Below, piece by piece: positions 7,358 to 11,241 of a DNA stretch of 17,945 bases. Within the stretch, counting starts at the first letter, position 1. Each line of letters opens with the position of its first letter. The stretch comes from Fibrobacter sp. UBA4375. GTDB taxonomy: Bacteria > Fibrobacterota > Fibrobacteria > Fibrobacterales > Fibrobacteraceae. The translations under genes and the position numbers were made by a program. The DNA is taken from assembly GCA_002391195.1 (NCBI GenBank), contig DGRZ01000024.1, positions 1 to 17,945 of the forward strand, in the 5' to 3' direction. Under the pieces are notes generated by a model. That model had not been told where the DNA came from and made no database searches. It saw nothing but the letters and a program-made list of their open reading frames with translations.

Positions 7358-7365
7358 TACAAAAC
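7358..7365. repeat. Target-site duplication of the IS256-family element, right copy
   Basis: TACAAAAC abuts the right IS end. It is followed by AGAACCAGGAAAAGGC, which continues the interrupted composite repeat. Confidence 0.9.
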
Positions 7366-7602
7366 AGAACCAGGAAAAGGCAATTTTTTAACAAATCTCT
7401 CCCTCGATGTGAGCCTTCCCTCGCTCACAGATTCACTTTGTTCGACTGTTCGTTCGGGAAGCCTACATCTCGGTCAAAAAACACGCGGTGGGTTCGGGAA
7501 ATAAATGCTTTTGTGGGCGAAATCTACTTTAGCAGGTTTGGCTAGTTACTACAGGAGGAAACTCTTGTGACTGTTAGTCCCTGCGAGTTTCCGCCGAGAG
7601 TC
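7366..7602. repeat. Composite noncoding repeat, copy 2, second part
   Basis: This continues from 5985 once the IS is removed and matches 4993-5353 block by block, but is shorter. GATGTGAGCCTTCCC (7406-7420) pairs with GGGAAGCCTACATC (7456-7469) apart from one bulge and one mismatch. The terminal block 7548-7602 (TACAGGAGGAAACTC ... GAGTTTCCGCCGAGA) is nearly identical to 5300-5353. Beyond 7602 similarity to copy 1 stops and the remains of an array gene begin. Confidence 0.8.
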
Positions 7603-7617
7603 CTGATCACTTGCGTA

Positions 7618-7677
7618 TTATCGGTAATTCCCAGGAATTATAATGGTTTTTGCTGTCCTGGTTTTATCCCTGTTCAT
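7618..7677 (-). pseudogene. Decapitated array cassette (19-codon remnant)
   Basis: The ATG inside punctuation repeat 1 opens MNRDKTRTAKTIIIP and stops after 19 codons. Its start resembles the lipoprotein at 8461-9063 (MSRDKTIMIS). It ends 16 bases before the composite repeat boundary at 7602. I read this as the 5' end of an array gene whose remainder was lost when the composite repeat or a deletion joined here. It could instead be a functional leader peptide. Confidence 0.45.
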
Positions 7678-7697
7678 AAAGAGCCCCTATAAGACTA
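7661..7697 (-). repeat. Array punctuation repeat 1
   Basis: Minus strand: AGTCTTATAGGGGCTC, then TTTATGAACAGGGATAAAAC. AGGGG is placed as a ribosome-binding site and ATG (7675-7677) as a start. It differs from the consensus at ATGAAC instead of ATGAGC. Confidence 0.9.
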
Positions 7698-7699
7698 AA

Positions 7700-7812
7700 T
7701 GCTGATATTGAACCAAATTGAGTTTTTTTTGTCGCATATAATTCTTCATAGAGAATGGTCATAACAAAATTCTGATTCGGTTATTGGCAAGGCTGCAAAA
7801 CAGTAGCCGTCA
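7700..7812 (-). repeat. 113-bp 3' module, copy A (end of lipoprotein gene plus downstream)
   Basis: This matches 8415-8527 at 111 of 113 positions by direct reading. It spans the last ~22 codons of the 7746-8327 gene, its stop and the downstream DNA up to the next punctuation repeat. The rest of the two genes is far more diverged. Confidence 0.9.
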
Positions 7813-8327
7813 TGACAATTCATTAGAGTAAAAGCGGAGAAATCGTAATCTGGATTCGTACTTATTGTTGGGTTGCTATAACTAAATAGCCATGCCGTAT
7901 CTTGTTCAGAGAATACATTTATGATTTTTTTCCTAACTAAAAAATTATTTAGGTCTAATGAGGAAGTTTCATTTTTCTTTGATATTTGCAAAGAGACCTG
8001 GTTGCTCCTTATGTCATGGTCGTACTTTATGTTACATCCTATGCTGATAAACCAAATACTGTTTCCTAAGTTGTTTATGCTGTCAATGTCACTAGGAGAA
8101 TAGAGTGAATCGTTGTCTTTTTTTACGAATAGCAATTCGTAATTGTTGCTACAGAGAATCTCGTTGTTTTTAGTGACTTTAATCTCGTTGATTCTTGTTG
8201 TAGATATAATCCTTATTCCTATAATTTGATCTGTTTTGGTGCATTCTTGAGGTGTGTTGTCATAGGTGCAACTGATAAGGATTAGGACTATACAAAGGCT
8301 AAAAAAATATAAAGACATTATTTGCAT
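7746..8327 (-). CDS. Hypothetical lipoprotein, array paralogue A
   Basis: I do not recognise this 193-residue protein's family. It begins MQIMSLYFFSLCIVLILISC, a signal peptide with lipobox LISC, so it should be exported and lipidated at C20. The mature part is polar, with an ITTTRI/ISTTRI-type segment near residue 40 and a Cys-rich end: NCHDGYCFAALPITESEFC and a final YDHSL. It is a paralogue of the 8461-9063 lipoprotein. They share a hydrophobic leader, an STTRI/TTTRI segment, a predicted beta-rich middle, a W(L/F)S motif and a nearly identical C-terminus. The start at 8327 lies three bases after the stop of a 14-codon ORF that opens inside punctuation repeat 2, so translation may be coupled. 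No function is assigned. Confidence 0.8.
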   Translation of the reverse strand: MQIMSLYFFSLCIVLILISCTYDNTPQECTKTDQIIGIRIISTTRINEIKVTKNNEILCSNNYELLFVKKDNDSLYSPSDIDSINNLGNSIWFISIGCNIKYDHDIRSNQVSLQISKKNETSSLDLNNFLVRKKIINVFSEQDTAWLFSYSNPTISTNPDYDFSAFTLMNCHDGYCFAALPITESEFCYDHSL

Positions 8328-8330
8328 GAT

Positions 8331-8375
8331 TTAACGCACCCCAAAATTAATAGAATAGGTTTTACCCCAGCTCAT
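8331..8375 (-). CDS. Putative 14-aa leader peptide from punctuation repeat 2
   Basis: The ATG inside punctuation repeat 2 opens MSWGKTYSINFGVR and stops three bases before the ATG of the downstream lipoprotein. AGGGG stands six bases before the ATG, so this is the best ribosome-binding arrangement near the gene. It may only deliver ribosomes to the lipoprotein start. There is no evidence that the peptide itself matters. Confidence 0.35.
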   Translation of the reverse strand: MSWGKTYSINFGVR

Positions 8376-8394
8376 AAAGAGCCCCTATAAGACT
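8359..8394 (-). repeat. Array punctuation repeat 2
   Basis: Minus strand: AGTCTTATAGGGGCTC then TTTATGAGCTGGGGTAAAAC. It stands 31 bases upstream of the lipoprotein start at 8327, with a short ORF between. Confidence 0.92.
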
Positions 8395-8414
8395 TATGTA
8401 AATTTAGCTTGATT

Positions 8415-8527
8415 TGCTGATATTGAACCAAATTGAGTTTTTTTTGTCGCATAAAATTCTTCATAGAGAATGGTCATAACAAAATTCTGATTCGGTTATT
8501 GGCAAGGTTGCAAAACAGTAGCCGTCA
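8415..8527 (-). repeat. 113-bp 3' module, copy B
   Basis: This is the partner of 7700-7812, with two mismatches (T/A in the CATA(T/A)AATTC stretch and C/T in GG(C/T)TGC). It includes an identical run of eight T's. It ends the 8461-9063 gene and the spacer behind it. Confidence 0.9.
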
Positions 8528-9063
8528 CGGCAACCTAAACGAATTGACAACAAAGGAGACTTATAATCGGAAAAATAAGGTACTACAAAATTCTCGTCCT
8601 GTGAAAACCAATTTACGGTATCTTTTTCTGTGATTATGTTGGTGATCCGACCACCACTGATGAATTCCGATATGTCGATTTTCTGTTCGATTTCCGAGCC
8701 ATAAATAATCAAATTCAGTTTCGTTGATTCTAATTCTATCCTGTTAAAAGGAGTACTGAAAAAATGATATGCGTACCATAGTGGATAGTCCTTAGAACAA
8801 GTATATTTTCCCAACTGTGAAATGGTGTCGGTAATGAAATGTGTTGATACGGTTGTATCCATACAAATAAAAGATTCGTTAAAAAATCTAAAATCCTTAT
8901 TATTGCAACTAAGTTTAGTACTATCAATTCTAGTCGTTGTCAATAAATTAATGTTGGCAAAAAGATTTGCCTCGTAACAATTTACGTTTTCTTCATTGAG
9001 CGTACAACCTCCTAGAAGGAAACATAATGCTGCGGATATCATTATAGTTTTATCCCTGCTCAT
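8461..9063 (-). CDS. Hypothetical lipoprotein, array paralogue B
   Basis: This 200-residue protein starts exactly at the ATG within punctuation repeat 3, so its first residues MSRDKT are encoded by the repeat. The leader MSRDKTIMISAALCFLLGGC has a lipobox LGGC, giving lipidation at C20. An internal ATG eight codons in (MISAAL...) is an alternative start, but AGGGG is best placed for the first. The mature protein is unrecognised; it contains NLLTTTRIDSTKLSC and ends with CRDGYCFATLPITESEFC and YDHSL. Its last 22 codons are almost identical to those of the 7746-8327 paralogue, while the bodies have diverged strongly. Possible roles (surface protein, immunity lipoprotein) are guesses. Confidence 0.82.
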   Translation of the reverse strand: MSRDKTIMISAALCFLLGGCTLNEENVNCYEANLFANINLLTTTRIDSTKLSCNNKDFRFFNESFICMDTTVSTHFITDTISQLGKYTCSKDYPLWYAYHFFSTPFNRIELESTKLNLIIYGSEIEQKIDISEFISGGRITNIITEKDTVNWFSQDENFVVPYFSDYKSPLLSIRLGCRDGYCFATLPITESEFCYDHSL

Positions 9064-9081
9064 AAAGAGCCCCTATAAGAC
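9047..9081 (-). repeat. Array punctuation repeat 3
   Basis: Minus strand: GTCTTATAGGGGCTC then TTTATGAGCAGGGATAAAAC. Its ATG is the start codon of the 200-aa lipoprotein, and its TTATAG supplies the stop for the frameshifted 84-aa ORF at 9073. Confidence 0.93.
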
Positions 9082-9327
9082 AAGAGGTAATCTACAGTTA
9101 ATCCTTATTAAAAAGTTTGCCCAATAAGGATTCTCTTTATCAAATAAAGTTTTTTCTTCCTTTGTAAAATTCTTTGGATAATCGCCAAAAAGGAATAAAA
9201 TTTTTTTCTTATCAAAGGATACCGCCTGATGACCGCAAAGACCTACATAACGAACATGCCAGATTTTATCACCTTCATGTTTCTTATAAAATTCAATCTT
9301 TCTTGTTTCTTTGTCAACCGTGATCAT
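9073..9327 (-). CDS. 84-aa conserved hypothetical protein, paralogue 1 (probable C-terminal frameshift)
   Basis: This is a small soluble protein with no signal peptide. It belongs to a family I have seen as uncharacterised small proteins (pattern VDKxTxxIEFY, VSFDKKKIxxLFxDYPKNFT, FDKENPYWANF). It is about 75% similar by eye to the 10286-10540 protein. The start at 9327 has GAGG six bases upstream. After ...NPYWANF the two diverge: this copy reads on as LIRINCRLPLVL and ends at a stop inside punctuation repeat 3. Adding one T to the run of five would give NFFNKD and a stop at 9098-9100, matching the length of the paralogue. A one-base deletion is therefore likely. The function is unknown; an immunity or stress role is only a guess. 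Confidence 0.75.
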   Translation of the reverse strand: MITVDKETRKIEFYKKHEGDKIWHVRYVGLCGHQAVSFDKKKILFLFGDYPKNFTKEEKTLFDKENPYWANFLIRINCRLPLVL

Positions 9328-9359
9328 GATTAACCTCGCTCTCTAATATACCATTTTAC

Positions 9360-9394
9360 GTTTTATCCCCGCTCACAAAGAGCCCATATAAGAC
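9360..9394 (-). repeat. Array punctuation repeat 4 (GTG variant)
   Basis: Minus strand: GTCTTATATGGGCTC then TTTGTGAGCGGGGATAAAAC. It is the most altered array copy: AGGGG is changed to ATGGG and ATG to GTG. The reading frame from GTG stops after six codons (M/V-SGDKT), well before the 84-aa gene start at 9327. Confidence 0.9.
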
Positions 9395-9446
9395 GTATAT
9401 TTTGTCTCGCAAGCAGTGAAAAATTTTCTCATTAAGGCTGTTTCGT

Positions 9447-9505
9447 TATAACCAATTCTCATTCCACGTCCAATGTTCTTCATAATGCTTTTATACAATC
9501 CTTAT
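9447..9505 (-). pseudogene. Remnant of a second NPYE-type fragment (3' end only)
   Basis: Just behind the stop of the lipoprotein at 9509, the minus strand encodes a degraded copy of the end of the 9978-10259 ORF. With one 2-base gap it reads KDCIK / HYEEHWTWNENWL-stop, against RDGVQERYGKHWTWERDWSF. The nucleotides match at CATTGGAC(G/T)TGG and flanking bases. No start is present. This implies that fragment-plus-lipoprotein units were once arranged in tandem. Confidence 0.6.
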
Positions 9506-9508
9506 TAT

Positions 9509-9991
9509 TCAATAACAATTATCATTGTTTGTTATATGTATCTGGTACGTGGAATCTATACCACAATTATCTAATATTGGAATAAATGGAGAATACATGT
9601 CATTATGGTCATCATTATATAGAACATATATGCTTGCTACGAAATTTTCTTTTAAATCCAGTAAAATCGGAGAGAATACAGTTTTTTTTTCTTTGCAATA
9701 CGCTATTTCTTGGATTAAATATTCACCAAAGCCCCACACATTTTTTAAATCACTATCGTCTTTAACTACCCACACTTGATTATCACTACATTTCGAACAT
9801 GGAATAGTATCTTTAAAAACATATTGGATAGAATCATTTTTATAGATTACCACATGAATTGAATCAACACCTTTAGGCATGTCAAAACTTAAATGCAAGC
9901 CACATCTAAGATGCGCAGCTTCTGGTGCCGGATCGCAAGCCAATAAGCATAGGGTTCCCATGATAGGGGCTATTGATTTAATAAGTTTCAT
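9509..9991 (-). CDS. Hypothetical lipoprotein (160 aa)
   Basis: I chose the start at 9991 because it gives a clean lipoprotein signal, MKLIKSIAPIMGTLCLLAC, with lipobox LLAC and lipidation at C19. The upstream frame to 10048 only adds translated neighbour sequence. The mature protein is unrecognised; it has CSKCSDNQVWVV and YCKEKKTVFSPILLDLKENF, four or more Cys residues and a predicted beta-rich body. Its first ~14 bases overlap the end of the upstream fragment ORF (9978-10259), so the two are translationally coupled. A small exported lipoprotein overlapping a start-less fragment recalls toxin-tip/immunity pairs, but that is only a contextual resemblance. Confidence 0.75.
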   Translation of the reverse strand: MKLIKSIAPIMGTLCLLACDPAPEAAHLRCGLHLSFDMPKGVDSIHVVIYKNDSIQYVFKDTIPCSKCSDNQVWVVKDDSDLKNVWGFGEYLIQEIAYCKEKKTVFSPILLDLKENFVASIYVLYNDDHNDMYSPFIPILDNCGIDSTYQIHITNNDNCY

Positions 9992-10259
9992 TAAAAGACC
10001 AATCTCTTTCCCAAGTCCAATGTTTGCCATAACGTTCTTGTACACCATCCCTACTTATATAGGGATCAACTTCTTTGCCAGTAGTTTTACTCTCGTACCC
10101 CTTTTCATAAAACTGCTTTGACCATTTTTCATGATTTTCCTCAACATCTTTCTTTATATTCCCATACATATCAATATAACCTTGATCATAAAGGAATTGA
10201 AAATAATACGCTTCGATTTCATATGGATTTGCATAATATCCTTCCCCCTTTGTTTTATC
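9978..10259 (-). pseudogene. Start-less ORF with NPYEIEAYYFQ motif (93 codons)
   Basis: The frame is open from just after a TGA at 10260-10262 to the stop at 9978. The TGA is codon 3 after the ATG of punctuation repeat 5 (ATG AGC TGA). The downstream text (DKTKGEGYYANPYEIEAYYFQ... then KWSKQFYEKGYESKTTG...) looks like real protein. The first ATG in frame is only at 10169, after the best motif. The NPYExEAY pattern resembles the segment that follows the HExxH motif in some zinc-peptidase-like domains (for example DUF4157), but no HExxH is present. It is either a 3' gene fragment captured without its start, or a gene starting at 10169. It overlaps the lipoprotein gene by 14 bases. Confidence 0.5.
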
Positions 10260-10287
10260 TCAGCTCATAAAGAGCCCCTATAAGACT
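10252..10287 (-). repeat. Array punctuation repeat 5
   Basis: Minus strand: AGTCTTATAGGGGCTC then TTTATGAGCTGAGATAAAAC. Its first base pair overlaps the TAG stop of the 84-aa gene at 10286. The ATG frame is closed by TGA at the third codon. Confidence 0.93.
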
Positions 10288-10540
10288 ATTTCTTTTTACG
10301 AAAGAAATTTGCCCAGTAAGGATTTTCTTTATCAAAGAGTTCCTTTTCTTCTTGCGTGAAATTCTTCGGATAATCTCCGAATAGAAATAAAATTTTTTTC
10401 TTATCAAAGGAAACCGCATATAATCCATGATAATCGACATAATCGACCCACCAGATTTTATCATCTTCGTTGTTCTTGTAGAATTCGATTCTTTTTGTCT
10501 CTTTGTCAACCATGATCATGATTGTTTTAACTCCGCTCAT
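10286..10540 (-). CDS. 84-aa conserved hypothetical protein, paralogue 2
   Basis: This is the intact sister of the 9073-9327 protein: VDKETKRIEFYKNNEDDKIW, then VSFDKKKILFLFGDYPKNFT and FDKENPYWANFFRKKK. It is charged and soluble, with no signal peptide. Read from the ATG inside punctuation repeat 6 it is 84 residues (MSGVKTIMIMVDKE...). By comparison with the paralogue, which starts MITVDKE, the older start is the ATG at 10519, giving 77 residues; the first seven come from the repeat. The stop codon TAG merges with the next repeat. The family is uncharacterised as far as I know; small soluble proteins of this sort are often found beside polymorphic toxins. Confidence 0.8.
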   Translation of the reverse strand: MSGVKTIMIMVDKETKRIEFYKNNEDDKIWWVDYVDYHGLYAVSFDKKKILFLFGDYPKNFTQEEKELFDKENPYWANFFRKKK

Positions 10541-10560
10541 AAAGAGCCCCTATAAGACTA
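10524..10560 (-). repeat. Array punctuation repeat 6
   Basis: Minus strand: TAGTCTTATAGGGGCTC then TTTATGAGCGGAGTTAAAAC. The ATG at 10538-10540 is in frame with the 84-aa gene. The previous gene (58 aa) stops eight bases before the repeat. Confidence 0.93.
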
Positions 10561-10568
10561 ATAAATGG

Positions 10569-10745
10569 CTAAATGATAACACCAGCATCATCATATTCTT
10601 TCTGAAGTTTCTTGAGTTTTTCAAAGGCCTTTTTTACATGATCAGGAGTATTCTTTTTGAGAGAACATTCAAGAAAATGCGGTGCATCGTGATTAGACCA
10701 TTCGTAACACAACTCGAAAAGTTCTTCAAATTCTGGACCTTGCAT
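10569..10745 (-). CDS. 58-aa hypothetical protein
   Basis: This short gene runs from ATG at 10743-10745 to TAG at 10569-10571. GAGG stands five bases before the ATG. The protein begins MQGPEFEELFELCYEWSNHD, continues APHFLECSLKKNTPDHV and ends in a Lys/Glu-rich amphipathic helix (KKAFEKLKKLQKEYDDAG). It is soluble, charged and probably helical, and I do not recognise it. The codon frame is clean and the gene fits the spacing between two punctuation repeats. It lies 14 bases downstream (minus strand) of repeat 7, whose own ATG frame closes after two codons (ATG AGC TGA). Confidence 0.65.
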   Translation of the reverse strand: MQGPEFEELFELCYEWSNHDAPHFLECSLKKNTPDHVKKAFEKLKKLQKEYDDAGVII

Positions 10746-10746
10746 A

Positions 10747-10971
10747 TTAACCTCTTTTGTTTTCCCTCAGCTCATAAAGAGCCCCTATAAGACCTACTTC
10801 TTGAATATACCTTAATTTATGCGGGTTCGCAAGCGTTTTGACGCTGAAAAAATCAGAGAAAAAAGGAAGGATTTCTTGGATTTTGTCAATTTCAACAAGC
10901 CTTTGTATAAAAGAGAGCCGCTGATTTCCATCAAGGAGAATATCGACGACATAACGATTCTTTCCGAACAA
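10747..10971 (-). pseudogene. Gene remnant running into punctuation repeat 7
   Basis: The frame opens after a TAA at the edge of the GC-rich hairpin element (near 11010) and has no ATG; only a TTG at 10971 without a ribosome-binding site is available. Residues such as GKNRYVVDILLDGNQRLSF and ILPFFSDFFSVKTLANP look like genuine protein but I recognise no family. The last 16 residues (VGLIGALYELRENKRG) are translated punctuation repeat. I read it as the 3' part of a gene whose 5' end was replaced by the GC-rich element. It is the first member of the array in the direction of transcription. Confidence 0.4.
10759..10793 (-). repeat. Array punctuation repeat 7
   Basis: Minus strand: GTCTTATAGGGGCTC then TTTATGAGCTGAGGGAAAAC. 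It is the outermost array copy and, like repeat 5, has TGA as the third codon after its ATG. Confidence 0.92.
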
Positions 10972-11011
10972 GAAAAGTTGAAAAGCGCAAGCTGACGATG
11001 TGGGGGGGTGT

Positions 11012-11087
11012 TAGGGGGCCGTGCCCCCTAGGCGAAGGGGTAGGTGGCAACGCAGTGCCGCCGAGGGGGATTCTTCCCCCTTTTTTT
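11012..11087 (+). repeat. GC-rich multi-hairpin element, copy A, ending in a terminator
   Basis: Three consecutive hairpins: TAGGGGGC/GCCCCCTA (11012-11030, 3-base loop), GGTGGCA/TGCCGCC (11043-11062), and GGGGGA/TCCCCC (11065-11080), the last followed by seven T's (11081-11087). The last would work as an intrinsic terminator on the plus strand, yet no plus-strand gene precedes it for more than 6 kb. A related element lies inverted at 14010-14131. It could be a REP-like repeat or a small structured RNA. Confidence 0.65.
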
Positions 11088-11192
11088 GAAAAACGCCGTT
11101 TATCCCGCCAATCGAACCCCAAATCTTTACCAAAGCCGTTTAAATCCACCGTTTCTAGTAACTGGGAACTAGTAACTACGGGCTAAAATTTC

Positions 11193-11200
11193 TATCTTTG
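11193..11200 (+). promoter_or_regulatory. TAnnTTTG -7 element of secDF
   Basis: TATCTTTG is a full match to TAnnTTTG, 41 bases before the secDF ATG. A direct repeat of CTAGTAACT (11155-11163 and 11169-11177) lies just upstream. A TATAAT at 11216-11221 is also present but has no well-spaced -35 partner. Confidence 0.5.
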
Positions 11201-11241
11201 CGCGCAAACTTAGCGTATAATGCCTTATTAAGGGATTACAA

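Noticed and set aside
10260..10262. TGA recoding (selenocysteine or readthrough) in repeats 5 and 7
   Set aside because: No SECIS-like hairpin downstream, no reason for a selenoprotein, and the same position varies freely (AGG, TGG, GGG, GGA, TGA), as expected of a noncoding leader.
10255..10509. 84-codon minus frame overlapping the 84-aa protein
   Set aside because: Same DNA as the 10286-10540 protein in another frame; the latter has a paralogue at 9073 and conserved motifs, this one does not.
7661..10793. CRISPR array
   Set aside because: Repeats are regular in sequence but the spacers are 0.2-0.9 kb genes of very different lengths, and no cas genes are present.
7661..10793. Integron with attC sites
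   Set aside because: The unidirectional cassette layout fits, but the repeats lack the GTTRRRY/RYYYAAC ends and the long imperfect dyad of attC, and no integrase is in the window.
11216..11221. TATAAT as the secDF -10 box
   Set aside because: No -35 at proper spacing; TATCTTTG at 11193 fits the lineage's promoter pattern better. Kept only as an alternative.
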